From contig NZ_RWIN01000122.1 in the NCBI RefSeq assembly GCF_009761815.1, positions 62,001-126,000 of the forward strand: DNA of 64,000 nt, read 5' to 3'. How positions within the stretch are numbered: position 1 is the first letter of the stretch; each line of letters opens with the position of its first letter. The DNA is from Pseudomonas sp. PB120 (GTDB lineage: Bacteria > Pseudomonadota > Gammaproteobacteria > Pseudomonadales > Pseudomonadaceae). A program made the position numbers and the translations under genes. The notes beneath the pieces are model-generated. The model had not been told where the DNA came from, did no database searches, and worked only from the letters and a program-made list of their open reading frames with translations. Below, one piece after another: positions 31,235 to 39,217 of this stretch.

Positions 31235-31969
31235 CTAGGTCCCAGGCTTTGGGGTGCGGGCCAGGCAGTAAACGTCGACCTGGGCGGCACCGGCGTCCAT
31301 CAACAGGCGAGCCAGGGCCTGGGCTGTGGCGCCGGTGGTCAGCACGTCGTCGATCAGCGCCAGGTGCAGGCCTTTGACGGACGCTCCGGGTGCCAGGGCG
31401 AAGGCGTTGTGCAGGTTTTTGCGGCGAGCCTCGGCATTCAGGTCCTGCTGTGCGCTGGTGTCCTGAACCCTCAAAAGCAGCGATTCATCGCAAGGTATAT
31501 CCAGGCTGACGCCGAGCCAGCCGGCGAGCATCGCTGCCTGATTGAAGCCCCGTTGGCGCCGCCGCTTGGTCGCCAACGGCACAGGAATCAAAAGGTGAGG
31601 GCGCTCAAGGCCTTCATCGAAACGATGGTCCAGAAACTGCGCAAGAAGTTCGGCGAGCAGGCGACCCAGCGGCCATTTCGCGCTGTGTTTAAAGCGAGTG
31701 ATCAGGCTGTCGACGGGAAAGCTGTACGTCCAGGGCGCAATGACCCGCTCAAAGGCCCGCGGCTGGTCCAGGCATTGGCCGCACGTCAGGCCTGATGCGG
31801 GCAACGGCAGGGCGCAGGTCTGGCAATGATCGCCAAGCCAGGGCAATTCGGTTTCGCACGCCGTGCAAATAGGCATGCTGCGTTCGGACGGTTCCGAACA
31901 CAGTAAACAGCATTGATCAATATTTAACCACTTGTAAACCGATCCTGTGTATCGTGGTTGACAGCGCAT
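31235..31969 (-). CDS. comF: ComF family protein (phosphoribosyltransferase-like)
   Basis: 244-residue ComF/GntX-type protein. The N-terminal zinc finger has CLLC (about 21-24), CTAC (about 35-38) and CQTC with CGQC later. The PRTase-like domain follows, with the ribose-phosphate loop LIDDVLTTGATAQAL (about 205-219) and the HLLIPVPLATKRRRQRGFNQAAMLA hallmark. In naturally transformable bacteria ComF helps DNA uptake and processing. The start at 31969 is an ATG, but codons 2-13 coincide with a BirA operator of the divergent bio operon, so either comF is also controlled by BirA or its real start is further in. The next in-frame Met is at residue 32 (MPICTAC), which would lose the first zinc pair. 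Confidence 0.82.
   Translation of the reverse strand: MRCQPRYTGSVYKWLNIDQCCLLCSEPSERSMPICTACETELPWLGDHCQTCALPLPASGLTCGQCLDQPRAFERVIAPWTYSFPVDSLITRFKHSAKWPLGRLLAELLAQFLDHRFDEGLERPHLLIPVPLATKRRRQRGFNQAAMLAGWLGVSLDIPCDESLLLRVQDTSAQQDLNAEARRKNLHNAFALAPGASVKGLHLALIDDVLTTGATAQALARLLMDAGAAQVDVYCLARTPKPGT
31932..31964. promoter_or_regulatory. BirA operator of the biotin operon
   Basis: TTGTAAACC-N15-GGTTGACAG against the BirA box TTGTAAACC-N14/16-GGTTTACAA: first half perfect, second half 7/9. The GGTTGACA half contains a TTGACA -35 hexamer (31958-31963); TAAATA follows 16 bases later as the -10 of bioB. Bound BirA would block this promoter. Confidence 0.85.
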
Positions 31970-32061
31970 GAGTCTTCCTTAAATATGCCGAGCATCCGTG
32001 TTGCGCCTGTGGGTATTCCGTTCCCCGGCCGCAAGCCAAGCATAAAACAAAGGAAACGCCC

Positions 32062-33117
32062 ATGAGCGCCAGCACCTCTGCAACCCTGCGTCATGACTGG
32101 TCTTTGGCCGAAGTCAAAGCACTCTTCGTTCAGCCTTTCAACGACCTGTTGTTCCAGGCGCAGATGGTGCACCGCGCGCATTTCGACGCCAACCGCGTCC
32201 AGGTGTCGACGCTGCTGTCGATCAAAACCGGCGCATGCCCGGAAGATTGCAAATATTGTCCGCAGTCCGGTCACTACAACACCGGCCTGGAAAAAGAAAA
32301 ACTGATGGAAGTGCAGAAGGTCCTCGAAGAGGCCGCTCGCGCCAAGGCCATCGGTTCGACCCGTTTCTGCATGGGCGCAGCGTGGAAACACCCGTCGGCC
32401 AAAGACATGCCGTACGTCCTGAAGATGGTCGAAGGCGTGAAAGCCCTGGGCCTGGAAACCTGCATGACCCTCGGTCGCCTGGATCAGGATCAGACTGAAG
32501 CGCTGGCCAAGGCTGGCCTCGACTACTACAACCACAACCTCGACACCTCGCCGGATTTCTATACCAGCATCATCACCACCCGCACTTACAGCGAGCGCCT
32601 GCAAACCCTGGCCTACGTGCGTGAATCGGGGATGAAGATTTGCTCCGGCGGTATCCTCGGCATGGGCGAGTCCCTTGATGACCGTGCGAACCTGCTGATC
32701 CAGCTGGCCAACCTGCCGGAGCATCCGGAGTCGGTGCCCATCAACATGCTGGTAAAAGTCGCCGGCACGCCGTTGGAAAACGCCGAAGACATCGACCCGT
32801 TCGACTTCATCCGCATGCTGGCCGTGGCGCGCATCCTGATGCCGCAATCCCACGTGCGCCTGTCCGCCGGTCGTGAAGCGATGAACGAGCAGATGCAGGC
32901 CCTGGCGTTCTTCGCCGGCGCCAACTCGATTTTCTACGGCGAAAAACTGTTGACCACCGCCAACCCGCAGGCCGACAAGGACATGCAACTGTTCTCGCGC
33001 CTGGGCATCCTGCCGGAAGCGCGCGAAGAGCACGCCGATGAAGTGCATCAAGCGGCTATCGAGCAGGCGTTGGTGGAGCAGAAGAGCAGCGAGCAGTTCT
33101 ATAACGCGGCTGTTTGA
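32062..33117 (+). CDS. bioB: Biotin synthase
   Basis: Radical SAM enzyme that inserts sulfur into dethiobiotin, 351 residues, cytosolic. The SAM-cluster motif CPEDCKYCPQS lies at about 59-69 with the three Cys ligands. The FCMGAAW, ETCMTLG, YNHNLDTSPDFYTSI, CSGGILGMGE, PINMLVKVAGTPL and RLSAGR blocks carry the auxiliary [2Fe-2S] ligands. AAAGGAAACG precedes the ATG. First gene of the bioBFHCD run and directly under the BirA operator; bioA is not in the window. Confidence 0.97.
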   Translation: MSASTSATLRHDWSLAEVKALFVQPFNDLLFQAQMVHRAHFDANRVQVSTLLSIKTGACPEDCKYCPQSGHYNTGLEKEKLMEVQKVLEEAARAKAIGSTRFCMGAAWKHPSAKDMPYVLKMVEGVKALGLETCMTLGRLDQDQTEALAKAGLDYYNHNLDTSPDFYTSIITTRTYSERLQTLAYVRESGMKICSGGILGMGESLDDRANLLIQLANLPEHPESVPINMLVKVAGTPLENAEDIDPFDFIRMLAVARILMPQSHVRLSAGREAMNEQMQALAFFAGANSIFYGEKLLTTANPQADKDMQLFSRLGILPEAREEHADEVHQAAIEQALVEQKSSEQFYNAAV

Positions 33118-33152
33118 AGCATTCGCTGATCTTACTGATGGAATGCACCCTT

Positions 33153-33236
33153 TGTAGGAGCGAGCTTGCTCGCGATGGAGTATCAGCTGGATCGGTGTCG
33201 ACTGACACACCATCGCGAGCAAGCTCGCTCCTACAG
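33153..33236. repeat. REP pair between bioB and bioF
   Basis: Arms TGTAGGAGCGAGCTTGCTCG and CGAGCAAGCTCGCTCCTACA; it separates bioB from the coupled bioFHCD group and may tune transcript levels. Confidence 0.85.
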
Positions 33237-33269
33237 GTTCTGCGACATTTCTGACTGCCCGAGGCCTGC

Positions 33270-34448
33270 ATGTCTTTCGATCTCGCCGCACGCCTTGCTG
33301 CCCGTCGTGCCGAAAACCTTTACCGCCAGCGCCCATTGCTCGAAAGCCCTCAGGGCCCGGAAGTGGTGGTCGATGGCCAGCCGTTGCTGGCGTTCTGTAA
33401 CAACGACTACCTCGGCCTGGCCAATCACCCGCAAGTGATTGAAGCCTGGCGCGCCGGTGCGTCCCGTTGGGGCGTTGGCGGTGGTGCGTCGCACTTGGTC
33501 ATCGGTCACAGCACGCCGCATCACGAGCTCGAAGAAGCCTTGGCCGACCTGACCGGGCGCCCGCGTGCGTTGCTGTTTACCACCGGCTACATGGCCAATC
33601 TCGGCGCGGTGACCGCGCTGGTGGGGCAGGGTGATACGGTGCTGGAAGACCGGCTCAACCATGCCTCATTGCTGGATGCGGGGTTGTTGTCCGGTGCGCG
33701 CTTCAATCGCTACCTGCACAACGACGCCGCAAGCCTGGCCAAACGCCTTGAGAAAGCCACCGGCAACACCCTGGTCGCCACCGACGGGGTGTTCAGCATG
33801 GATGGCGATATCGCCGACCTGCCAGCGCTGGCGCGTGAAGCGAAGGCCAAGGGCGCGTGGCTGATGGTCGATGACGCGCACGGTTTTGGCCCGTTGGGTG
33901 CCCATGGCGGCGGGATCGTCGAGCATTTCGGTTTGAGCCAGGAAGAGGTGCCGGTGCTGGTCGGCACCCTCGGCAAAGCGTTTGGCACCGCTGGCGCCTT
34001 TGTGGCGGGCAGCGAAGAACTGATCGAGAGTCTGGTCCAGTTCGCTCGTCCGTACATTTACACCACCAGCCAACCACCGGCATTGGCTTGCGCAACCCTG
34101 AAAAGCCTCGAGTTGCTGCGCAGCGAACACTGGCGGCGTGAACACCTGCAGACGCTGATCCGCCAGTTCCGGCAGGGTGCGGAGCAAATTGGCCTGGAGT
34201 TGATGGACAGCTTCACGCCGATCCAGCCGATCATGATCGGTGACGCTGGCCGCGCTGTACGACTGTCGCAAATGCTGCGCGAACGCGGGTTGATGGTCAC
34301 GGCGATCCGTCCGCCAACCGTGCCCGCCGGCAGCGCCCGATTGCGCGTGACCCTGACCGCCGCGCACAGCGAAGCGCAGGTGCAGCTATTGTTAAATGGA
34401 CTGGCCGACTGTTTTGCACAACTGGGACCGGAGCCAAGCCATGCGTGA
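33270..34448 (+). CDS. bioF: 8-amino-7-oxononanoate synthase
   Basis: PLP-dependent alpha-oxoamine synthase joining pimeloyl-thioester with L-alanine, 392 residues. Signature blocks: FCNNDYLGLANHP (about 44-56), GGGASHLVIGHSTPHHELEE, DRLNHASLLDAG, DGVFSMDGDIADLP, MVDDAHGFGPLG and the PLP-lysine segment LVGTLGKAFGTAGAFVAG (about Lys238). The bioH start lies inside its last codons (8-base overlap), so F and H are coupled. Confidence 0.96.
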   Translation: MSFDLAARLAARRAENLYRQRPLLESPQGPEVVVDGQPLLAFCNNDYLGLANHPQVIEAWRAGASRWGVGGGASHLVIGHSTPHHELEEALADLTGRPRALLFTTGYMANLGAVTALVGQGDTVLEDRLNHASLLDAGLLSGARFNRYLHNDAASLAKRLEKATGNTLVATDGVFSMDGDIADLPALAREAKAKGAWLMVDDAHGFGPLGAHGGGIVEHFGLSQEEVPVLVGTLGKAFGTAGAFVAGSEELIESLVQFARPYIYTTSQPPALACATLKSLELLRSEHWRREHLQTLIRQFRQGAEQIGLELMDSFTPIQPIMIGDAGRAVRLSQMLRERGLMVTAIRPPTVPAGSARLRVTLTAAHSEAQVQLLLNGLADCFAQLGPEPSHA

Positions 34449-35172
34449 TCGTCTGATTCTGCTGCCTGGTTGGGGCCTGGGCATTTCACCGCTCGAGCCA
34501 TTGGCTGCCGCGTTGCAGGGGCTGGACGAGCACCTGCGGGTCGAAATCGAACCGCTGCCCGAGCTGGAATCGAGCGATATTGAAGAATGGCTCGATGAGC
34601 TGGATGCGACCTTGCCTCAAGACGCCTGGCTGGGCGGCTGGTCCCTCGGCGGCATGCTCGCCTCCGGGCTGGCGGCGCGCCGGGGCGATCGTTGCTGCGG
34701 CTTGCTGACCCTGGCGAGCAATCCCTGTTTCGTGGCGTGGGCGGGTTGGACAAACGCCATGCACGAAGACACGTTCAATGCCTTCCTCGACGGTTGCCGT
34801 CTTGATCCCGGCGCAACCTTGAAGCGCTTCAGCCTGTTGTGCTCGCAAGGCTCTGAAGACCCGCGTTCTCTTGCACGACTGTTGTTGGCGGGCGCCCCGA
34901 AAACCTCGGCCCCGGTGCTGCTCAGCGGCCTGGAGTTGTTGGGTGGGTTAAACATGCGCCAGGCCTTGCTGGATTTTCAGGGGCCACAGTTGCATCTGTT
35001 TGCCGGCCATGACGGCCTGGTCCCGGCCGAAGCCGCCGGGGAACTGCTGGCGTTGCTGCCAGATGTCGAAATCGGTCTGATTGAACAGGCCGGCCACGCG
35101 TTTCTTCTGGAAGACCCCCACGGTGTGGCGGGGGCAATCCAGGCCTTTTTGCATGAGTCCGGTGATGACTGA
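34441..35172 (+). CDS. bioH: Pimeloyl-ACP methyl ester carboxylesterase
   Basis: Alpha/beta-hydrolase, 243 residues, that removes the methyl group from pimeloyl-ACP methyl ester to end chain building for biotin. LLPGWGLG (oxyanion region, about 7-14) is followed by the nucleophile elbow GGWSLGGMLA (about 63-72). The acidic residue is in LHLFAGHDGLVPA and the catalytic His in EQAGHAFLLEDP. The ATG at 34441 overlaps bioF and its stop overlaps bioC; the longer frame upstream is within bioF. Confidence 0.93.
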   Translation: MRDRLILLPGWGLGISPLEPLAAALQGLDEHLRVEIEPLPELESSDIEEWLDELDATLPQDAWLGGWSLGGMLASGLAARRGDRCCGLLTLASNPCFVAWAGWTNAMHEDTFNAFLDGCRLDPGATLKRFSLLCSQGSEDPRSLARLLLAGAPKTSAPVLLSGLELLGGLNMRQALLDFQGPQLHLFAGHDGLVPAEAAGELLALLPDVEIGLIEQAGHAFLLEDPHGVAGAIQAFLHESGDD

Positions 35173-35977
35173 TTTATCCCTTCCCAACCTCTCGGGTGGT
35201 TTGCCAGACAAGCGCCAGGTGGCGGCGTCCTTTTCCCGCGCGGCGGCGAGCTACGACAGCGTGGCCGAGTTTCAGCGCGATGTTGGCAACCAATTGTCGA
35301 ACCGTTTGCCAGGCGATTTTGTGCCGGGGCGATGGCTGGACCTGGGCTGCGGCACCGGGCATTTCAGCCGTGCGCTGGGTGAGCGTTTTCCGACCAGCCA
35401 CGGGGTGGCGCTGGACATCGCCGAAGGCATGCTCAATCACGCGCGCCCACTGGGCGGCGCTGCGCATTTCGTTGCTGGCGATGCCGAACGTTTGCCGCTG
35501 CAGGATTCCACTTGCGACCTGATCTTCTCCAGCCTGGCCGTGCAGTGGTGCGCAGACTTTTCCTCGGTGCTCAGTGAAGCATATCGGGTGCTGAAACCCG
35601 GCGGCGTTTTCGCGTTTGCTAGTCTGTGCGTGGGAACCCTGTACGAGTTGCGAGACAGTTGGCGTCAGGTCGACGGCATGGTGCACGTCAACCGCTTCCG
35701 TGAGTTCGGGGTTTATCAACAGCTGTGCGCGAACAGCGGCTTGAAGGTGGTGTGCCTGGAAACGCGTCCGCATGTGTTGCATTACCCGGACGTGCGCAGC
35801 CTGACCCATGAACTCAAGGCGCTGGGTGCGCACAACCTGAATCCCGGTCGCCCGGGCGGTTTGACCGGACGGGCGCGGATCCTCGGACTGGTCGAGGCTT
35901 ATGAGCAGTTTCGTCAGGCCGAAGGCCTGCCGGCGACTTATCAAGTGGTGTACGCCGTTTTGGAGAAACCCTTATGA
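35165..35977 (+). CDS. bioC: Malonyl-ACP O-methyltransferase
   Basis: SAM-dependent methyltransferase, 270 residues, that masks malonyl-ACP at the start of pimelate synthesis. PDKRQVAASFSRAAASYDSVA (about 13-33) is the BioC start. SAM motif I is WLDLGCGTGHFSRAL (about 58-72). LDIAEGML, AGDAERLPL and FSSLAVQWC follow. The ATG at 35165 lies within the bioH end (8 bases); an ATG 12 bases earlier is possible. Its stop overlaps bioD (ATGA). Confidence 0.94.
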   Translation: MTDLSLPNLSGGLPDKRQVAASFSRAAASYDSVAEFQRDVGNQLSNRLPGDFVPGRWLDLGCGTGHFSRALGERFPTSHGVALDIAEGMLNHARPLGGAAHFVAGDAERLPLQDSTCDLIFSSLAVQWCADFSSVLSEAYRVLKPGGVFAFASLCVGTLYELRDSWRQVDGMVHVNRFREFGVYQQLCANSGLKVVCLETRPHVLHYPDVRSLTHELKALGAHNLNPGRPGGLTGRARILGLVEAYEQFRQAEGLPATYQVVYAVLEKPL

Positions 35978-36654
35978 GCGCAGCGTATTTCATCACCGGC
36001 ACGGACACGGATGTCGGCAAGACAACGGTAGCCGCTGGCCTGCTGCATGCCGCGCGGTCGGCGGGCATGAGCACGGCGGCGGGCAAGCCGGTCGCTTCGG
36101 GTTGCGTTGTGACGCCCAAGGGCTTGCGCAATGCTGACGCCTTGGCGTTGCTGGCGGAGTGCTCGGTGCCGCTGACGTATGCACAGGTCAACCCGGTGGC
36201 GTTCGAGCCGGCGATCGCGCCGCATCTGGCGGCGCGAGAGGCTGGCGTGGCGCTGACGGTGCAATCCTTGTTGACGCCGATGCAGCAGATTCTGGAGATG
36301 CAGGCGGATTTCACCTTGATCGAAGGCGCCGGCGGTTGGCGTGTGCCGTTGGCGGATCAGGACAACCTGTCGGACCTGGCCATGGCACTGGACCTGCCGG
36401 TGATTCTGGTGGTTGGTGTGCGGCTGGGGTGCATCAACCATGCGCTGTTGACGGCCGAAGCGATTGCCCAGGACGGTTTGCAGCTGGCGGGGTGGGTGGC
36501 CAACATCATCGATGCGAAGACGTCGCGCCTGGAGGAAAACCTGGCCACACTGGCCGAGCGTATTCCCGCGCCTTGCCTGGGCCGGGTGCCAAAACTGAAG
36601 GTGGTAACGGCTGAGGCGGTGGCGGAGCATCTTCAGCTGGATCTGCTGGACTAG
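35974..36654 (+). CDS. bioD: ATP-dependent dethiobiotin synthetase
   Basis: Closes the ureido ring of dethiobiotin from DAPA, CO2 and ATP; 226 residues, cytosolic. P-loop GTDTDVGKTTVAAGL (about 9-23) with Lys and Thr. The KPVASG block carries the CO2/DAPA Lys, VNPVAFEPAIAPHLAA follows, then the EGAGGWRVPL loop (about 111-120) and PVILVVGVRLGCINHALL. Last gene of the bio run; no terminator was seen immediately after. Confidence 0.95.
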   Translation: MSAAYFITGTDTDVGKTTVAAGLLHAARSAGMSTAAGKPVASGCVVTPKGLRNADALALLAECSVPLTYAQVNPVAFEPAIAPHLAAREAGVALTVQSLLTPMQQILEMQADFTLIEGAGGWRVPLADQDNLSDLAMALDLPVILVVGVRLGCINHALLTAEAIAQDGLQLAGWVANIIDAKTSRLEENLATLAERIPAPCLGRVPKLKVVTAEAVAEHLQLDLLD

Positions 36655-36762
36655 GGTTTTAGCTATGACAAGGCACTGTGCCATTAGTGTTTTTGTCGGG
36701 CCTTTTGCTGGCGGGTCTGCTTCAATGGCCGCAGTCAATCCTTTGCAAGGACGAGTTCTCCC

Positions 36763-37059
36763 ATGGAAATCTCAGGTAACACCGCTTTTTATGCCGGTCT
36801 GAGCACTCTTCAGACAGGGCAGAACCGTGTCGATCAAGCCGCCGGCCAGATCGCCAATACGACCATCGAACACTCGGTGACCAGCCAGTCGTCCGAGGCT
36901 CAGGCTGACCGTCTGCGTTCGGTAGATCGGAGCCAACAGTCGGACCTGTCCAGCAATCTGGTCGAGATGGAGCAGGGCAAGTTTCAGGTCGAGGCCGGCG
37001 CTAAAGTCGCCAAGGCTTCCGACGAAGTGCTCGGCACCTTGATCGATACCTTCGCTTGA
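36763..37059 (+). CDS. 98-residue flagellar rod/hook-like small protein
   Basis: Hypothetical protein that looks like a flagellar axial protein reduced to its two ends. The N-terminus (about 8-33, AFYAGLSTLQTGQNRVDQAAGQIANT) matches the pattern of rod/hook proteins (GL-x-n-QxRxDxxAxNIANxxT). The C-terminus (about 64-97, NLVEMEQGKFQVEAGAKVAKASDEVLGTLIDT) matches the rod-protein end (VEM-x-n-Q-x-n-EANAKVxxxxDEMLxTLLD). Both are coiled-coil-forming. The D1/D2 middle is missing. The position between bioD and the acyl-CoA dehydrogenase matches the recalled PA0505 of P. aeruginosa. Role unknown; recognition rests on pattern only. Confidence 0.7.
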   Translation: MEISGNTAFYAGLSTLQTGQNRVDQAAGQIANTTIEHSVTSQSSEAQADRLRSVDRSQQSDLSSNLVEMEQGKFQVEAGAKVAKASDEVLGTLIDTFA

Positions 37060-37082
37060 TCCCTCGCTGAATCCGCACCTCC

Positions 37083-37109
37083 AACGCCGCGATCATTCGC
37101 GGCGTTTTT
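37083..37109 (+). terminator. Terminator after the rod-like gene
   Basis: AACGCCGCG / CGCGGCGTT stem, six-base loop, followed by TTTT. Confidence 0.9.
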
Positions 37110-37231
37110 CTGTGTAAGTCTTTCTTTCGACACTTTATCTTTTTAATACTTCGTGTTGCATCGGCAATGGCGGGGAGCGGCTGTACGCGCTTTTTTCCAC
37201 CTCGCGATGACGAACGGCAAAAGATCGGCGC

Positions 37232-37260
37232 TTGACAAGATTTGGGCGTAAACGTATGTT
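37232..37260 (+). promoter_or_regulatory. Sigma-70 promoter of the first acyl-CoA dehydrogenase
   Basis: TTGACA, 17 bases, TATGTT; the PsrA-type site starts one base after the -10. Confidence 0.7.
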
Positions 37261-37276
37261 TCAAACAACTGTTTGA
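37261..37276. promoter_or_regulatory. PsrA-type operator
   Basis: TCAAAC-AACT-GTTTGA, a perfect inverted repeat that fits the PsrA consensus G/CAAAC-N2-4-GTTTG/C. It covers the expected transcription start. PsrA of P. aeruginosa is known to repress the orthologous PA0506. Confidence 0.8.
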
Positions 37277-37336
37277 CCGTCACAACAAATCACAACGGTC
37301 GTTCATTCCCGGTTACATCAGCAGAGGTTTATCGCT

Positions 37337-39142
37337 ATGCCTGACTACAAGGCCCCCTTGCGTGATATTCGCTTCGTTCGTGACGAACTGCTCGGCTACG
37401 AAGCGCACTATCAGAGCCTTCCGGCTTGTGCAGACGCAACTCCAGACATGGTTGACGCCATTCTCGAAGAAGGCGCCAAGTTTTGTGAGCAGGTACTGGC
37501 TCCGCTGAACCGCGTGGGTGACACCGAAGGCTGCACCTGGAGCGAGTCCGGCGTTAAAACCCCGACTGGTTTCAAAGAAGCCTACAAACAATTCGTCGAA
37601 GGCGGCTGGCCAAGCCTGGCTCACGACGTAGAGCACGGTGGCCAAGGCCTGCCGGAGTCTCTGGGTCTGGCCGTCAGCGAAATGGTTGGCGAGTCCAACT
37701 GGTCGTGGGGCATGTACCCAGGCCTGTCCCATGGCGCGATGAACACCATTTCCGAGCACGGTACGCCTGAGCAGCAACACGCCTACCTGACCAAACTGGT
37801 TTCCGGCGAGTGGACCGGCACCATGTGCCTGACCGAACCGCACTGCGGCACCGACCTGGGCATGCTGCGCACCAAGGCTGAACCTCAGGCCGACGGTTCC
37901 TACAAAGTCTCCGGCACCAAGATCTTCATCTCGGCCGGTGAACACGACATGGCCGATAACATCGTCCACATCGTGCTGGCACGTCTGCCGGATGCACCGG
38001 CTGGCACCAAAGGCATTTCCCTGTTCATCGTTCCAAAGTTCCTGCCGAACGAAGATGGCTCGATCGGCGCGCGTAACGCCGTGTCCTGTGGTTCCCTGGA
38101 ACACAAGATGGGCATCCACGGTAACGCCACGTGCGTGATGAACTTCGACGCGGCCACCGGTTTCCTGATCGGCCCGGCGAACAAAGGCCTGAACTGCATG
38201 TTCACCTTCATGAACACCGCACGCCTGGGTACCGCGCTGCAAGGTCTGGCCCACGCCGAGATCGGCTTCCAGGGCGGCCTGAAATACGCGCGTGATCGCC
38301 TGCAAATGCGTTCCCTGACTGGCCCGAAAGCGCCGGAAAAAGCCGCTGACCCGATCATCGTTCACCCCGACGTACGTCGCATGCTGTTGACCATGAAGGC
38401 ATTCGCCGAAGGCAACCGCGCGATGGTCTACTTCACCGCCAAGCAAGTCGACATCGTCAAGTACGGCGTGGATGAAGAAGAGAAGAAGAAAGCCGACGCT
38501 CTGCTGGCCTTCATGACCCCAATCGCCAAGGCATTCATGACCGAAGTCGGTTTTGAATCCGCTAACCACGGCGTGCAAATCTACGGCGGCCACGGTTTCA
38601 TCGCCGAGTGGGGCATGGAACAGAACGTTCGCGACAGCCGCATTTCGATGCTGTACGAAGGCACCACCGGCATCCAGGCACTCGACCTGCTGGGCCGTAA
38701 AGTGCTGATGACTCAAGGCGAGGCCCTCAAAGGCTTCACCAAGATCGTCCACAAGTTCTGCCAGACCAACGAAGGCAACGAAGCCGTTCAAGAGTTCGTC
38801 GCACCGCTGGCTGCATTGAACAAAGAGTGGGGCGAGCTGACCATGAAGGTCGGTATGGCCGCCATGAAAGACCGCGAAGAAGTCGGCGCGGCTTCCGTGG
38901 ACTACCTGATGTACTCCGGTTATGCCTGCCTCGCCTACTTCTGGGCAGACATGGCCCGCCTGGCTGCCGAGAAACTGGCGGCCGGCACGACCGAAGAAGC
39001 GTTCTACACCGCTAAACTGCAGACTGCGCGCTTCTACTTCCAGCGCATCCTGCCGCGTACCCGCACACACGTTGCAACCATGCTGTCGGGCGCCAACAAC
39101 CTGATGGACATGAAAGAAGAGAACTTCGACCTGGGCTACTAA
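37337..39142 (+). CDS. Long-form acyl-CoA dehydrogenase (FadE1/PA0506 type)
   Basis: FAD enzyme of fatty-acid beta-oxidation, 601 residues, longer than classical 380-residue members through an added C-terminal domain. N-terminal helical domain (about 30-155). FAD/substrate block TMCLTEPHCGTDLG (about 160-173) and KVSGTKIFISAGEHD. The catalytic Glu lies in MLYEGTTGIQALDLLGRK (about 437). The C-terminal extension (about 460-601) is shared by two paralogues at 45.7 and 47.7 kb. It sits alone after a sigma-70 promoter with a PsrA site and before a strong terminator, so long-chain acyl-CoA relief of PsrA is the likely control. P. aeruginosa PA0506 is a long-chain FadE; chain length here is inferred. 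Confidence 0.9.
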   Translation: MPDYKAPLRDIRFVRDELLGYEAHYQSLPACADATPDMVDAILEEGAKFCEQVLAPLNRVGDTEGCTWSESGVKTPTGFKEAYKQFVEGGWPSLAHDVEHGGQGLPESLGLAVSEMVGESNWSWGMYPGLSHGAMNTISEHGTPEQQHAYLTKLVSGEWTGTMCLTEPHCGTDLGMLRTKAEPQADGSYKVSGTKIFISAGEHDMADNIVHIVLARLPDAPAGTKGISLFIVPKFLPNEDGSIGARNAVSCGSLEHKMGIHGNATCVMNFDAATGFLIGPANKGLNCMFTFMNTARLGTALQGLAHAEIGFQGGLKYARDRLQMRSLTGPKAPEKAADPIIVHPDVRRMLLTMKAFAEGNRAMVYFTAKQVDIVKYGVDEEEKKKADALLAFMTPIAKAFMTEVGFESANHGVQIYGGHGFIAEWGMEQNVRDSRISMLYEGTTGIQALDLLGRKVLMTQGEALKGFTKIVHKFCQTNEGNEAVQEFVAPLAALNKEWGELTMKVGMAAMKDREEVGAASVDYLMYSGYACLAYFWADMARLAAEKLAAGTTEEAFYTAKLQTARFYFQRILPRTRTHVATMLSGANNLMDMKEENFDLGY

Positions 39143-39160
39143 GCCTTAACGCAGTCCTTC

Positions 39161-39197
39161 AAAAAACCGCCGCTCCTTCGGGAGCGGCGGTTTTTTT
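39161..39197. terminator. Strong bidirectional terminator
   Basis: AAAAAACCGCCGCTCC stem, TTCG loop, complement ending T7; serves the dehydrogenase and the convergent secreted-protein gene. Confidence 0.95.
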
Positions 39198-39217
39198 GCG
39201 CGTTTGTCAGCCTTGGT

